Assembly: GCF_003319105.1 (NCBI RefSeq)
Contig: NZ_QOHH01000010.1
Location: 62,001-126,000 of the forward strand
Reading direction: 5' to 3'
Length of the DNA stretch: 64,000 bases
Source of the DNA: Blastococcus sp. TF02-09
GTDB lineage: Bacteria; Actinomycetota; Actinomycetes; Mycobacteriales; Geodermatophilaceae
Shown piece after piece: positions 30,693 to 40,715 of this stretch. Position numbers and translations under genes: made by a program. How positions within the stretch are numbered: position 1 is the stretch's first letter; the number at the start of each line of letters is the position of its first letter. Under the pieces are notes generated by a model. That model had not been told where the DNA came from. It did not search any database and worked only from the letters and a program-made list of their open reading frames with translations.

Positions 30693-31844
30693 TCAGCCGG
30701 GAAGGCGCACCGGCATGATCAGGTACCGGTAGCTGCCCGGCCGCGGAGCCGGTGCGTCGTCGCCCTCGGCGGGCTCGTAGACGCCGGAGAGGACCGCGGG
30801 CTTGAGCGGGCTGGTGAAGTCCATCCGCGCCCGCTCGGTGTGCACCGCCGCGAGGCCGTCGAGCAGGAACGTCGGGTTGAAGCCGATGGTCAGCGGGTCG
30901 CCGTCGAACTCGACGTCGCAGCGCTCCTCGGCCTGGCCCTCGTCGTCCGTGCCGCCGGCGCGCAGGGTGACCTGGCCCGGGGTGAACTCGCAGCGCAGCG
31001 GGGTGCCCCGCTCGGCGACCAGGGCCACGCGCTTGGCCGCGTCGGTGAACAGGCCGACCGGGAGCGTGGCGCTGGCGGCCGACTCGTTGGGCATGATCGC
31101 GCGGTACTTGACGAACTCGGCGTCCAGCAGCCGGGTCGTGGTCTGCCGGTCCTTGCCGGACAGGCCCAGGATGCCCTCGCCGGAGCTGCCCGAGGACAGC
31201 GAGACGGTGATCTCCGGTCCGCTGGTCAGCGTCTTGGCGGCGTCGGCCAGGGTGCGGGCCGGCACGAGGACGGCCGCGGACAGGCCCGAGGTGTCCGGGC
31301 GCCAGGCGAACTCGCGGACCGCCAGGCGGTACCGGTCGGTGGCGGCGAGGGTGACCTGGTCGCCCTCGATCTCCAGCCGGACGCCGGTGAGCATCGGGAG
31401 GGTGTCGTCGCGGCCGGCGGCCACGGCCACCTGGCTCACGGCCTCGGCGAAGACGTCGCTGTCCACCACGCCGGCCGACGACGGCATGTGCGGCAGCGAC
31501 GGGTAGTCCTCGACGGGCAGCGTGGGGAGGCTGAACCGCGCGTTGCCGCAGGTGATGGCCAGCCGCGGGCCGTCGGCGGTGAGCTCCACCGGGTGCGGCG
31601 GCAGGGCGCGGGTGATCTCGGCGAGCAGCCGGCCCGGGACCAGGACGCGGCCGCTCTCGCTGGACTGCACGTCGGCCTCGGCCCGCGCGGACACCTCGTA
31701 GTCGAAGCCGGACACCGACAGCTGGCTGCCGTCGACCTCGAGCAGGATGCCGGCGAGGACGGGGACCGACGGGCGCGGCGGCAGGCTGCGGGCCGTCCAC
31801 GCCACGGTGTCGGCGAGCACCTCTCGTGCCACCCGGAACTTCAT
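30693..31844 (-). CDS. dnaN: DNA polymerase III beta sliding clamp
   Basis: This 383-residue clamp begins MKFRVAREVLADTVAWTARSLP and ends YRYLIMPVRLPG, both family-typical, and contains three repeated clamp domains. It tethers the polymerase and binds clamp-loaders and mismatch factors. ATG 31844 is preferred to a GTG 12 nt upstream because family members begin here and GGA lies about 7 nt before. It is downstream of oriC and codirectional with dnaA. Confidence 0.97.
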   Translation of the reverse strand: MKFRVAREVLADTVAWTARSLPPRPSVPVLAGILLEVDGSQLSVSGFDYEVSARAEADVQSSESGRVLVPGRLLAEITRALPPHPVELTADGPRLAITCGNARFSLPTLPVEDYPSLPHMPSSAGVVDSDVFAEAVSQVAVAAGRDDTLPMLTGVRLEIEGDQVTLAATDRYRLAVREFAWRPDTSGLSAAVLVPARTLADAAKTLTSGPEITVSLSSGSSGEGILGLSGKDRQTTTRLLDAEFVKYRAIMPNESAASATLPVGLFTDAAKRVALVAERGTPLRCEFTPGQVTLRAGGTDDEGQAEERCDVEFDGDPLTIGFNPTFLLDGLAAVHTERARMDFTSPLKPAVLSGVYEPAEGDDAPAPRPGSYRYLIMPVRLPG

Positions 31845-32039
31845 CTGTCCATCCACCCGATCTCTTCTGCGTCCACGGTGCGCCCGGCTGCGGGGCGTCG
31901 AGCGTCCTGCGCCGGTGCGGTGCTCATCGTGCCTGCTCGGGTGCCTCCGGGGGAAACCCTGTCCCCTGTCGGGTGCTCTCTGCGACTGCTGGTTCTGGCT
32001 GCTGATGCGCTCCCTGGCCCTGCCCAGCGGAGCGTCCCC

Positions 32040-32570
32040 ACCCTGAATGTGGTTCGAGAAATTCTCGGTAGAACTCCCTCATCCTCGTCATCACACGTGT
32101 GGAAGCTGGGGACCGGGCCCCTTTCGGCAGGTCAGCTGCGCAGCAGGGCTGTTGGCCCGCTGTGGGTGGTCACCGCCGCTCTGTTGTCGACACGTGGACA
32201 ACTCGACCGCCGTGCACAGTGACCGCCGTTCGTCCACGTCCACTCCCCTGGTTGCCCCCTGCTCGTCCCCATGCCGTGTGCACGGCGGCCGGCCCGGTCG
32301 ACGGCGTCGCTCCTGCGGTTGTCCGGGCGACGGACGAAAGTGTAGGTCAGAGGCGTACGAGCCCTGGAACGGCCGTGCCCGCCGGTGGAGGCGGCCGAGG
32401 CCGGTCGGGCATCCCGGACCGGCACCGGGACGGATCTCCCCAACCTGTGCACATTCCTGGGGACAACTTCTCGACGAGTCGACCGGATGGTCGGTGGATG
32501 ACCGGCCTCGGACGCGTCGGACCTGGGGTTCCGCTGTCCACGGGGTTGCGCACAACTGTGGACAGCGACA
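32040..32570. other. chromosomal replication origin oriC
   Basis: The 880-bp dnaA-dnaN gap contains no gene. DnaA-box-like nonamers are TTGTCCACG (minus, 32193-32201), CGTGCACAG 32211, TCGTCCACG 32230, CTGTGCACA 32445, TTGTCCCCA (minus, 32458-32466), CTGTCCACG 32534, TTGCGCACA 32546 and CTGTCCACA (minus, 32557-32565). A comparatively AT-rich stretch with the palindrome CGAGAAATTCTCG (32055-32067) lies at the dnaN side and is a candidate unwinding region. No box matches the full TTGTCCACA consensus exactly. Confidence 0.85.
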
Positions 32571-32724
32571 TGTCGACCCGGTCACGACGGTCAGCGGGCA
32601 GCCGCGCAACCTGGCACGCCGGACGACCTCGACCTCGCGGTGTGACAGTGACCCTCGCCGTCGACCGCGCGCCTCGCTGCCACCCCGCGAGGTCGAGCCA
32701 GCAGCGGGGCCCGGAGGTCCGCCG

Positions 32725-34458
32725 CTACTGGCGGGCGCGGCTCTTGATGCGGGCGGTGAGCTCGGTGACCTGGGTGTAGGTAGCCCGGCGCTCGCTCATC
32801 AGGTTGGTGATCTTCTTGACCGCGTGCATGACCGTGGTGTGGTCCTTGCCGCCGAAGGACGCCCCGATGCGCGGCAGCGAGAGCTCGGTCAGCTCGCGGC
32901 ACAGGTACATCGCGATCTGGCGGGCGTTGACCAGCGTGCGGCTCCGGTTGGAGCCCTGCAGCTCCTCCATCGTCACGGAGAAGTACTCCGCGGTGGCCGC
33001 CATGATGATCGCCGCGGTGATCTGCGGGCCCTGCTCGTCGCTGATCAGGTCCTTGAGCACCAGCTCGGCCAGCGGCAGGTCGACCTGCTGCTTGTTGAGC
33101 GAGGCGAACGCCGTCACCCGGATCAGCGCGCCCTCGAGCTCGCGGATGTTGGTCTGCACCTTGCTGGCGATGAACTCCAGCACCTGGTCGGGCACCTGCA
33201 GCCGCTCGCCCCAGGCCTTCTTGCGCAGGATCGCGATGCGGGTCTCGAGGTCGGGCGCCTGGACGTCGGTGATGAGGCCCCACTCGAACCGCGTCCGCAG
33301 CCGGTCCTCCAGCGTCGTCAGCTTCTTCGGCGCCCGGTCCGAGGTGATGACGATCTGCTTGCTGGCGTTGTGCAGCGTGTTGAAGGTGTGGAAGAACTCC
33401 TCCTGCGTGCGCTCGGCTCGCTCGAGGAACTGGATGTCGTCGATCAGCAGGAAGTCGATGTCGCGGTAGCGACGGCGGAAGTCCTCGGCCCGGCCGGAGT
33501 GCACCAGGTTGATGAACTCGTTCGTGAACTCCTCGGTGCTGACGTAGCGCACCTTCACGTTGGGGAACATCCGCGCGGCGTAGTGGCCGATCGCGTGCAG
33601 CAGGTGGGTCTTGCCCAGCCCCGACTCCCCGTAGATGAACAGCGGGTTGTAGGCGCGGGCCGGCGCCTCGGCGACCGCGACGGCCGCGGCGTGGGCGAAC
33701 CGGTTGCTGTTGCCGATGACGAAGGAGTCGAAGACGTACTTGGGGTTCAGCCCCGGGTCCAGGCCGGCCGGGCGGCTGGCCTCCGGACGGCGTCCCCGGC
33801 CGGAACCGGAGCGCGCGCTGCGCTGGTCGGCGTCGGGAGCGGAGACGTCGAAGGGCAGCACGTCGGCGGACCGGCCGTCGTCGGCTCCGCCCCAGTCGCG
33901 GGCCGACGGTTCCCCGCCCCAGGCCGGGGTGGCCCAGTCCTCGGGCGCTCCGCGGTCGACCGGACGCAGCTCGCGCACGTCCGATTCGGCGCGGGCCGCA
34001 CGCTCCTCGGCCGGGTCGCGGTCCCAGGGGGCGGACCCGACCGCGTCGGTGCGGACACCGAAGGCGCTCCGGCCGTCGTCGGCGCGGTCACGGGTGGCCC
34101 GGTCCTCCTCGGCGCGGCGGGCCTCGAGCGCGGCCTCCGCCGCCGACCAGGGACGCCGGGTCGGCCCCTCCTCCGGAGGCTCCGGCGCCGGGTCCTCGGG
34201 TGCGTCCTCCAGCTGGATGGCCACCCGGATGTCACGGCCGAACTGCTCGGACAGCGCCTCGGCGAGCACCCGGCGCATCCGGGACTCCAGCACGGTCTGG
34301 GTGAACTCGTTGGGCGCGGCGAGCACGGCGGTGTCCTCGACCAGCCCGAGCGGGCGGGTGAGGTTCAGCATGGCGTTCTGCTGCGGCGACAGGCTGGTGG
34401 CCAGCCGCTCCCGGATCTGGTCCCAGACCGTCGCCAGGTCCAGCGTGGCGTCCGCCAT
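32725..34458 (-). CDS. dnaA: chromosomal replication initiator DnaA
   Basis: This 577-residue protein has domain I (about 1-90), a long acidic Arg/Asp/Pro-rich domain II linker (about 90-240), and the AAA+ domain III with Walker [10 protein letters not shown] near residue 278 and Walker [11 protein letters not shown]. Domain IV contains the DNA-binding [11 protein letters not shown]. The long linker is usual for actinobacteria. GGGAGGG precedes the ATG. It starts replication by binding the boxes in the adjacent oriC and probably its own upstream region. Confidence 0.98.
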   Translation of the reverse strand: MADATLDLATVWDQIRERLATSLSPQQNAMLNLTRPLGLVEDTAVLAAPNEFTQTVLESRMRRVLAEALSEQFGRDIRVAIQLEDAPEDPAPEPPEEGPTRRPWSAAEAALEARRAEEDRATRDRADDGRSAFGVRTDAVGSAPWDRDPAEERAARAESDVRELRPVDRGAPEDWATPAWGGEPSARDWGGADDGRSADVLPFDVSAPDADQRSARSGSGRGRRPEASRPAGLDPGLNPKYVFDSFVIGNSNRFAHAAAVAVAEAPARAYNPLFIYGESGLGKTHLLHAIGHYAARMFPNVKVRYVSTEEFTNEFINLVHSGRAEDFRRRYRDIDFLLIDDIQFLERAERTQEEFFHTFNTLHNASKQIVITSDRAPKKLTTLEDRLRTRFEWGLITDVQAPDLETRIAILRKKAWGERLQVPDQVLEFIASKVQTNIRELEGALIRVTAFASLNKQQVDLPLAELVLKDLISDEQGPQITAAIIMAATAEYFSVTMEELQGSNRSRTLVNARQIAMYLCRELTELSLPRIGASFGGKDHTTVMHAVKKITNLMSERRATYTQVTELTARIKSRARQ

Positions 34459-34592
34459 GCGCTCGTCCCTCCCCGTGCCGTCGAACCCCGAGCGGCCGGT
34501 TCCCCCGGGAGCCGGATCCCGTCAGCCTGACGGCTCCCGGGCATCCGCGCCCCGTTCTCCGCACCATCTGCGGACGCTCGTGTTCCACACGA

Positions 34593-34818
34593 GTGTCCAC
34601 AGGCTGTGCACGACCGGTGCCGTCGCCTCCGGGGCCCGATGAGTCAACCGGGGTCTGTCCAGCGTCTTCGCTGGTCAGCGCCCCGTCGTCGGGATCCACG
34701 GGCGCTACGGGGGTCGGGAGACCGGGGGGTCGGCCCACGCGCCGTGACCCTGTCGTCCGGTGCGGGGCGACGGCGACGCTAACAGCCCCGTCCACAGCCC
34801 GGCAATCACGCGTCCACG
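34593..34818. promoter_or_regulatory. DnaA-box-like sites upstream of dnaA (dnaA-rpmH region)
   Basis: The 658-bp gap between dnaA and the divergent rpmH has no supported gene. It holds nonamers GTGTCCACA 34593, CTGTGCACG 34604, CCGTCCACA 34788 and GCGTCCACG 34810. Sites upstream of dnaA would suit autoregulation, but this is inferred from position. Confidence 0.45.
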
Positions 34819-34925
34819 GTTCCGGGCGCGTCGCGACGGCGCGCCGCCGCGGGGGGACGCAGGCGGCGGGGGCATCATGACGAGTCCGGTCCGGTCCCGG
34901 GCACCGGCGGTGCGGCTTCCTCGGC

Positions 34926-34931
34926 TATGCT
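34926..34931 (+). promoter_or_regulatory. putative -10 element of rpmH
   Basis: TATGCT in a local AT-richer context fits the -10 pattern and faces rpmH, which starts 186 nt further on. That would give a long leader, as reported for rpmH transcripts in some bacteria. No obvious -35 is present. Confidence 0.4.
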
Positions 34932-35116
34932 GTGCGGAGTCCGTGACGGCTGTCGCCGCCATGCCCGTTCGCGCGGGTGCTGGCGCGACGTGTCCGTCTG
35001 CGGAGCACCAGCTTCCGGGGTGCGGTTGGGTGCGGTTCGCGCCGCCCGTGCCGGCACCCCCTGCGCGTCCGCCCTCCGGGGGCGCGCACCGCCGAACGTC
35101 ATCGTGGGAGTACCTC

Positions 35117-35254
35117 GTGAGCAAGCGCACCTTCCAGCCGAACAACCGTCGCCGGTCCAAGACCCACGGCTTCCGGCTGCGGATGCGTACCCGTGCAGGC
35201 CGCGCCATCCTGACCGGCCGCCGCCGCAAGGGCCGCGAGAAGCTCTCCGCCTGA
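35117..35254 (+). CDS. rpmH: 50S ribosomal protein L34
   Basis: This 45-residue, very basic protein has the L34 signature [18 protein letters not shown] and [15 protein letters not shown]. It is part of the large ribosomal subunit. A GTG start is preceded by GGGAG with 7-nt spacing. It is the first gene of the rightward rpmH-rnpA-yidD-yidC-khpB-rsmG series. Confidence 0.98.
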   Translation: MSKRTFQPNNRRRSKTHGFRLRMRTRAGRAILTGRRRKGREKLSA

Positions 35255-35255
35255 C

Positions 35256-35657
35256 GTGCTGCCCGCGCAGGCACGCCTGCGCCGGCGCCCGGAGTTCACC
35301 ACCGTCGTCCGATCCGGCCGACGTGCCGGGCGGCCGACCATGGTGGTGCACCTCCTCCCCGAACGGCCCGCGCATGCGGGCGGCGAGCCGGCGCGCGGCC
35401 CCGAGGCCCGCGCCATGACGCCGTCCGGTGCCCGGGCCGGTTTCGTGGTGGGGAAGTCCGTGGGCAACTCCGTCGTCCGTCACCGCGTGACCCGGCGGCT
35501 GCGTGCCGCCGTCCGCGAAGAATTGGACCGGCTGCCCGCCACCGCCGACCTGGTCGTGCGTGCCCGCCCCGAGGCGGCCACCGCGGACTGGGCGGATCTG
35601 CGCTCGGACCTGCGTCGCGGCCTGGACCGGCTGCTCGACCGCCGGGCCGGTCGATGA
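35256..35657 (+). CDS. rnpA: ribonuclease P protein component
   Basis: This 133-residue basic protein starts [21 protein letters not shown] and carries the RNP motif [22 protein letters not shown]. It helps the RNase P RNA process tRNA 5' ends. The GTG start lies 1 nt after the rpmH stop. The insertion [19 protein letters not shown] near residues 33-52 is longer than in many homologues. The stop overlaps the yidD start. Confidence 0.94.
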   Translation: MLPAQARLRRRPEFTTVVRSGRRAGRPTMVVHLLPERPAHAGGEPARGPEARAMTPSGARAGFVVGKSVGNSVVRHRVTRRLRAAVREELDRLPATADLVVRARPEAATADWADLRSDLRRGLDRLLDRRAGR

Positions 35658-36007
35658 CCCGGCGGGCACCGGTGCGCCGGGCGCTGCTGGCAGCGGTGGG
35701 CTTCTACTCGCGGGCCATCAGCCCAGCGCTGCCGCCGCGGTGCCGCTTCTACCCGACCTGCAGCGCGTACGCCGCCGAGGCGATCGAGCGGCACGGCGCG
35801 GCCCGGGGCAGCTGGCTGGCGGTGCGCCGGATCCTGAAGTGCGCGCCCTGGCACCCTGGCGGCGTCGACCCGGTGCCGGACGCCGTCGGAACCCGCGGGC
35901 CTGCCCGCGCGTCGAGCACTGCGGTGCCGGCCGTCGCCCCACCCGATCCCGCACGTGCCACCCCGCCGGCCCCGAGCCGGGCGACCGAGGAGACCTTCGT
36001 TGCTTGA
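35654..36007 (+). CDS. yidD: membrane protein insertion efficiency factor YidD
   Basis: This 117-residue protein contains the full YidD core [22 protein letters not shown] and [14 protein letters not shown], followed by an Ala/Pro-rich tail of about 40 residues that is not part of the family core. YidD assists YidC-mediated insertion. It overlaps rnpA by 4 bp and yidC by 8 bp. Confidence 0.95.
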   Translation: MTRRAPVRRALLAAVGFYSRAISPALPPRCRFYPTCSAYAAEAIERHGAARGSWLAVRRILKCAPWHPGGVDPVPDAVGTRGPARASSTAVPAVAPPDPARATPPAPSRATEETFVA

Positions 36008-37055
36008 CTGGCTGTACACCGCCATCGCCTGGGTGATGGCCCGGTGGCACGACCTGCTCTCCACCGTCCTCGACCCGGCCGGCGGTCTCACCTGGGCGCT
36101 GTCCATCGCGCTGCTGGTCGTCACGGTGCGGCTGCTGCTCTTCCCGCTGTTCGTCAAGCAGGTGAAGTCGCAGCGCGCGATGCAGGAGCTCCAGCCCGAG
36201 ATCGCCAAGCTGCGCAAGCAGTACGGCAGCGACCGCCAGGGCATGAGCCAGGCGATCATGGCGCTGCAGAAGGAGCGCGGGGTCAACCCGCTGGCCGGCT
36301 GCCTGCCGATCCTGCCGCAGATCCCGATCTTCATCGCGCTCTTCCACGTGCTGCGCCGGCTCGCCCCGGACAAGGACGGCCTGTACAGCTGGTCGGACGA
36401 GCTCACCGACCAGGCGGCCCGCGCCGACCTGTTCGGTGCGCCGATCTCCTCGTCGTTCAACATGGACGGCGCCAAGGAGCAGGCGATCCTGGCGCTGGAC
36501 GGCGTCACCTACGGCAGCATCCGGACCGTCGCGCTGGTCCTGATCCCGCTGATGTGCATCACGACGTTCTTCACGCAGAAGCAGATCATGAAGCGCTCCG
36601 GCCCGGTGGACGGCCAGGCCGCCATGGTGCAGAAGCTGCTGCTCTACGGCATGCCGCTGAGCCTTTTCGTCACAGGGTTCTTCTTCCCCATCGGCGTGCT
36701 CATCTACTGGGTCGTGAACAACGCCTGGACCTTCGGCCAGCAGTTCTTCATCCTGCGCAAGATGCCCCCGCCCGGGTCCGCGGCCGCCAAGGCCAAGGCC
36801 GCCGCCGAGAAGCCCGCCGTCGACCCGCGGACGCTGGCTCCCAAGCCCGGCGCCAAGCCGGTCCGCCCCAAGGGCGGCCGTCCCGCGACCGCCGCTCCGG
36901 AGAGCACCGTGGACCTCGGGTCCGACGGCGCCGAGCCGCCCGCTGACCAGCCCGACAGCCGCGCCTCCGGCAACGGTGCGAAGAACGGCCCCCGTGGCGG
37001 CGCCAGCCGCGCCGGCCAGGGCCCGGCGAACCGGGGCAAGCGCAAGCGCCGTTGA
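36000..37055 (+). CDS. yidC: membrane protein insertase YidC
   Basis: This 351-residue insertase has about five membrane helices, the conserved [16 protein letters not shown] loop and [16 protein letters not shown], and a long basic Lys/Arg-rich tail that should bind ribosomes. The TTG start at 36000 gives [18 protein letters not shown], the family-typical beginning. GAGGAG lies 8 nt before it, so it is preferred to an upstream GTG. It works with or without SecYEG. Confidence 0.94.
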   Translation: MLDWLYTAIAWVMARWHDLLSTVLDPAGGLTWALSIALLVVTVRLLLFPLFVKQVKSQRAMQELQPEIAKLRKQYGSDRQGMSQAIMALQKERGVNPLAGCLPILPQIPIFIALFHVLRRLAPDKDGLYSWSDELTDQAARADLFGAPISSSFNMDGAKEQAILALDGVTYGSIRTVALVLIPLMCITTFFTQKQIMKRSGPVDGQAAMVQKLLLYGMPLSLFVTGFFFPIGVLIYWVVNNAWTFGQQFFILRKMPPPGSAAAKAKAAAEKPAVDPRTLAPKPGAKPVRPKGGRPATAAPESTVDLGSDGAEPPADQPDSRASGNGAKNGPRGGASRAGQGPANRGKRKRR

Positions 37056-37132
37056 CGGCGCCTCCGGACTCCGGTCCGGACCATCGACCACCGGGCCAGC
37101 CCGGATGCCGTACCGACAGTGGAGGAATCTCC

Positions 37133-37738
37133 GTGAGTGCCCCGCAGCAGCACACCACCGACAGCACGCCGGCGCTGCCCGACGCCGACGCCGCCAGCGA
37201 CGACGCCCTCGTCGAGGCGGCCGACCTGGAGGCCGACGGGACCCCTGGGGCTCCCGGGGCCGCTGCGCCGCGTGGTGAGGCCCTCCTCGTCCAGGAGGGG
37301 GACGTCGCCGGTGACTACCTGGAGCGGCTCCTCGACATCCTCGACGTGGACGGCGACATCGACCTCGACGTCGAGGGTGACCGCGCCTCGGTGGCCATCG
37401 TGGGTGGCCGCCTCGACGACCTGATCGGCCAGGGCGGCGCCACGCTCGAGGCCCTCCAGGAGCTGACCCGCCTCGCGGTCGCGCAGTCGACCGGGGTGCG
37501 CAGCCGGCTGATGCTCGACATCGGCGGCTTCCGCGCCAAGCGCCGCTCGGACCTCACGGCCCTCGCCGGCGAGACGGCCCGCCGGGTGTCCGGCAGCGGT
37601 CAGCCGGAGCGGCTGAGCCCGATGAACCCGTTCGAGCGCAAGGTCGTCCACGACGTGATCGCCGGGATCGCCGGGGTGCACAGCGAGTCCGAGGGCGAGG
37701 AGCCGAACCGTCGCGTCGTGGTCCTGCCCGACCGGTGA
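37133..37738 (+). CDS. khpB: KH and R3H domain RNA-binding protein KhpB (Jag)
   Basis: This 201-residue protein has an acidic N-terminus, a KH domain (about 60-135, GGRLDDLIGQGGATLEALQEL with the GxxG-like loop) and a C-terminal R3H domain (RLSPMNPFERKVVHDVI). Jag/KhpB binds RNA and affects division and envelope synthesis in several bacteria. GTG 37133 is chosen because GGAGGAA lies before it. Its stop overlaps the rsmG start. Confidence 0.92.
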   Translation: MSAPQQHTTDSTPALPDADAASDDALVEAADLEADGTPGAPGAAAPRGEALLVQEGDVAGDYLERLLDILDVDGDIDLDVEGDRASVAIVGGRLDDLIGQGGATLEALQELTRLAVAQSTGVRSRLMLDIGGFRAKRRSDLTALAGETARRVSGSGQPERLSPMNPFERKVVHDVIAGIAGVHSESEGEEPNRRVVVLPDR

Positions 37739-38412
37739 GCTCCACCACGACCGCACCGACGCCGCCCGCCCCACCGCCACCGGGCGTGGCGGCGGAGGTC
37801 TTCGGCGATGCCCTGCCCGCGGCCGAGCAGTTCGTCGCCCGGCTGGCGTCGGCCGGGGTGACGCGCGGTCTGATCGGCCCCCGCGAGGTCCCGCGGCTGT
37901 GGGAGCGGCACGTGCTCAACAGCGCGGCGGTCGCCGAGGCGGTGCCCGACGGCGCGCACGTCGTCGACGTCGGCAGCGGGGCCGGTCTGCCCGGCATCCC
38001 CCTGGGCCTCGCGCGGCCGGACCTGGCGCTGACGCTGGTGGAGCCGATGGCCCGCCGCGTCGAGTTCCTGCAGGAGGCGGTGGCCGAGCTGGCCGGCGTC
38101 CAGCGGACCCCCTGGCGGGTGGTCCGCGGCCGGGCGGAGGAGCGGTCGGTGGCCGGCGCCGTCGGCCCGGCGGACGTCGTGACCGCGCGGGCGGTCGCAC
38201 CCCTCCCGCGGCTGGTCGGCTGGTGCCGTGGGCTGCTGCGCCCGGGCGCCCAGCTGGTCGCCCTCGTCGGGGCCAAGGCGCTGGAGGAGCTGCCCGGGCT
38301 GGTGCCCGAGCTCGAGGCGGCGGGAATGCGCGACATCCACCCACGGGCGGTCGGTGCGTCCCTGGGGGCGGCTGCCACTACCGTGGTGGTCATGACGCGT
38401 GCGGGACACTGA
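37735..38412 (+). CDS. rsmG: 16S rRNA (guanine527-N7)-methyltransferase RsmG
   Basis: This 225-residue SAM-dependent methyltransferase has motif I VVDVGSGAGLPGIPLGLA, the GidB segment LVEPMARRVEFLQEAV and RAVAPLPRLVGW. It methylates 16S rRNA G527; loss gives low-level streptomycin resistance in related bacteria. The GTG start overlaps the khpB stop (GTGA). It is followed by two parS-like sites before parA. Confidence 0.95.
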   Translation: MSSTTTAPTPPAPPPPGVAAEVFGDALPAAEQFVARLASAGVTRGLIGPREVPRLWERHVLNSAAVAEAVPDGAHVVDVGSGAGLPGIPLGLARPDLALTLVEPMARRVEFLQEAVAELAGVQRTPWRVVRGRAEERSVAGAVGPADVVTARAVAPLPRLVGWCRGLLRPGAQLVALVGAKALEELPGLVPELEAAGMRDIHPRAVGASLGAAATTVVVMTRAGH

Positions 38413-38420
38413 CGCATCGC

Positions 38421-38436
38421 TGTTCCACGTGGAACA
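38421..38436. promoter_or_regulatory. parS-like site 2
   Basis: The perfect 16-bp palindrome TGTTCCACGTGGAACA lies in the rsmG-parA gap. ParB is expected to nucleate here. Confidence 0.85.
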
Positions 38437-38454
38437 GGTACAGCTGCCCGACCC

Positions 38455-38468
38455 GTTCCACGTGAAAC
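38455..38468. promoter_or_regulatory. parS-like site 3
   Basis: GTTCCACGTGAAAC is an asymmetric mix of the two site variants: one half matches the canonical GTTTCACGTGAAAC and the other matches the local GGAAC form. It lies 20 bp from the parA start. Confidence 0.8.
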
Positions 38469-38487
38469 GCCATCAGGAAGGACTGCG

Positions 38488-39516
38488 ATGACCGACCCGG
38501 GCGAGCGACTGCGGAGCAGTCTCGCAGCGGACCAGTCGGCCTCCAGCGGCATGGCGGACTTCGACAGCCCCATCGCGATGGAGGCGCTGCGCGCCACCCG
38601 TGTCCTGCACGCGGCCCACCAGGATCCCTTCCCTGCTCCGGCGCGCATCCGCATCATCACGATCGCCAACCAGAAAGGCGGCGTCGGCAAGACGACGTCC
38701 ACCGTGAACCTCGGCGTCGCGCTGGCCCTCTACGGGATGCGGACGCTGGTCATCGACCTCGACCCGCAGGGCAACGCCAGCACGGCCCTCGGCGTGGACC
38801 ACACGGTGGGGACGCCGTCGATCTACGACGCCCTGGTCGGCGACAGCACGCTCACCGAGGTGGTGCACCAGACCACGGCGAGCCCCCACCTGCTCTGCGT
38901 GCCGGCCACCATCGACCTGGCGGGCGCCGAGATCGAGCTCGTCTCGGTCGTGGCCCGCGAGCACCGGCTGCGGCGGGCGATCGAGGGCTACATCGCCGCC
39001 CTCCCGCCGGAGCGCCGGCCGCACTACGTGCTCATCGACTGCCCGCCGTCCCTGGGGCTGCTCACGCTCAACGCGCTGGTGGCCGGCGACGAGGTGCTCA
39101 TCCCCATCCAGTGCGAGTACTACGCGCTCGAGGGCCTCGGCCAGCTGCTCAACAACATCGACCTGGTCCGCCAGCACCTCAACCCGGGCATCGCCGTCCG
39201 CACCATCCTGCTGACGATGTACGACGGCCGGACGAAGCTCGCCGACCAGGTCGCCGACGAGGTGCGCAACCACTTCGGCGACGTGGTGCTCAACGCGGTG
39301 ATCCCCCGCAACGTGCGGGTCTCCGAGGCGCCGGGCTACGGCCAGTCGGTGCTGACCTACGACCCGGGCTCCCGCGGGTCCACCAGCTACGTCGAGGCCG
39401 CCCGCGAGCTGGCCCAGCGGGGCGTGGACCTGCCGCCGATCGACCGCACCAGCACGCCGGGTGCCGCGACGACGTTCGCCGTCGCCGACGCGGCTCCCCC
39501 GCAGGACCACCAGTGA
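38488..39516 (+). CDS. parA: chromosome partition ATPase ParA (Soj)
   Basis: This 342-residue protein has the deviant Walker [15 protein letters not shown] near residue 63, [13 protein letters not shown] and the Walker B-like [13 protein letters not shown]. The N-terminal 50-residue extension is usual for actinobacteria. ParA uses ATP-dependent DNA binding to move ParB-parS complexes and the origin. GGAAGGA precedes the ATG. parB follows 25 bp downstream. Confidence 0.96.
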   Translation: MTDPGERLRSSLAADQSASSGMADFDSPIAMEALRATRVLHAAHQDPFPAPARIRIITIANQKGGVGKTTSTVNLGVALALYGMRTLVIDLDPQGNASTALGVDHTVGTPSIYDALVGDSTLTEVVHQTTASPHLLCVPATIDLAGAEIELVSVVAREHRLRRAIEGYIAALPPERRPHYVLIDCPPSLGLLTLNALVAGDEVLIPIQCEYYALEGLGQLLNNIDLVRQHLNPGIAVRTILLTMYDGRTKLADQVADEVRNHFGDVVLNAVIPRNVRVSEAPGYGQSVLTYDPGSRGSTSYVEAARELAQRGVDLPPIDRTSTPGAATTFAVADAAPPQDHQ

Positions 39517-39541
39517 GCGCGACGGTGAGCGAGGAGCAGCG

Positions 39542-40642
39542 ATGAGCAAGCGCGGTGGACTGGGTCGCGGACTGGCCGCCCTCATCCCGACGGGCCCGCC
39601 CCCGGAGGCCGCTCCCGCCCCGACCGCTCCCGCCCGGACCGCCGGGGAGGTCGACCGGCCGGCGTCCGACGAGGCGTCGTCCGCGCCTGCGCCGTCGCCG
39701 GTGAGCCTGGTCCCCTCCCCCGCCGGTTCGGAGACCGACGAGCCCGCCCCTGCGGTTCCGACCGCCGCCGGTCCGGTGGTCGTCGCGGCCCCCGCCACGG
39801 AGGACGGCGCCGGTGCGCTCGGCGTTCCCGGAGCGCAGCTGCGCGAGGTCTCCGTCGAGGACGTCGTCCCCAACCCGAAGCAGCCGCGGCAGGTCTTCGA
39901 CGACGAGGCGCTCGAGGAGCTCAGCCACAGCGTCAAGGAGTTCGGGCTGCTCCAGCCCATCGTCGTCCGCGAGAACGGGGACGGCGCCTACGAGCTCATC
40001 ATGGGCGAGCGCAGGCTGCGGGCTGCCCGCGCGGCCGGGCTGGACACGGTCCCGGCGATCGTGCGGGACACCACCGACGACGCGATGCTGCGCGACGCCC
40101 TGCTGGAGAACATCCACCGGGTGCAGCTCAACCCGCTGGAGGAGGCCGCGGCCTACCAGCAGCTGCTGGAGGAGTTCGGCGCCACCCACGAGGAGCTGGC
40201 CAGCAAGATCGGCCGGAGTCGCTCGCAGGTCACCAACACCATCCGGCTGATGAAGCTGCCGGTGAAGGTGCAGACGCGGGTGGCCGCCGGCGTCATCTCG
40301 GCCGGCCACGCGCGGGCGCTGCTGGGTCTGCCCGACCCCGAGGCGCAGGACGCGCTGGCGACCCGCATCGTGGCCGAGGGCATGTCGGTGCGGGCCACCG
40401 AGGAGGCCGTCGCGATGGCGGCGGCGGAGCGTCCCACCGCCAAGCGCCGGTCCCGCAACATCTCCGCGCCCGGTGTCGAGGAGCTCGGCTCGCGGCTGTC
40501 CGACCGGTTCGAGACCAAGGTCAAGATCCAGATCGGCCGGTCCAAGGGGAAGATCGTCGTCGAGTTCGGCTCGGTCGACGACCTCCAGCGGATCATCGGC
40601 GTCATGGCCCCGGAGATCACCGGGCGCCGCGCGGAGCCCTGA
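39542..40642 (+). CDS. parB: chromosome partition protein ParB (CTPase)
   Basis: This 366-residue protein begins [16 protein letters not shown] and has a disordered Ala/Pro/Thr-rich stretch (about 18-95). The CTP-binding and nuclease-like fold has [12 protein letters not shown] and [20 protein letters not shown] helix-turn-helix for parS recognition lies around [19 protein letters not shown], and a dimer domain is at the C-terminus. It binds parS, spreads as a CTP clamp and recruits SMC. Confidence 0.96.
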   Translation: MSKRGGLGRGLAALIPTGPPPEAAPAPTAPARTAGEVDRPASDEASSAPAPSPVSLVPSPAGSETDEPAPAVPTAAGPVVVAAPATEDGAGALGVPGAQLREVSVEDVVPNPKQPRQVFDDEALEELSHSVKEFGLLQPIVVRENGDGAYELIMGERRLRAARAAGLDTVPAIVRDTTDDAMLRDALLENIHRVQLNPLEEAAAYQQLLEEFGATHEELASKIGRSRSQVTNTIRLMKLPVKVQTRVAAGVISAGHARALLGLPDPEAQDALATRIVAEGMSVRATEEAVAMAAAERPTAKRRSRNISAPGVEELGSRLSDRFETKVKIQIGRSKGKIVVEFGSVDDLQRIIGVMAPEITGRRAEP

Positions 40643-40657
40643 TCAGGCCCTGGACGG

Positions 40658-40700
40658 AGAATGCCCCCCATTGCGTCACGGACGCAATGGGGGGCATTCT
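40658..40700. terminator. strong bidirectional terminator between parB and ddl
   Basis: A perfect 20-bp stem (40658-40677 with 40681-40700) closes a 3-nt loop. It is the longest uninterrupted stem in the window and lies between convergent genes. Confidence 0.88.
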
Positions 40701-40715
40701 GCGTTCGGGCTGGCT

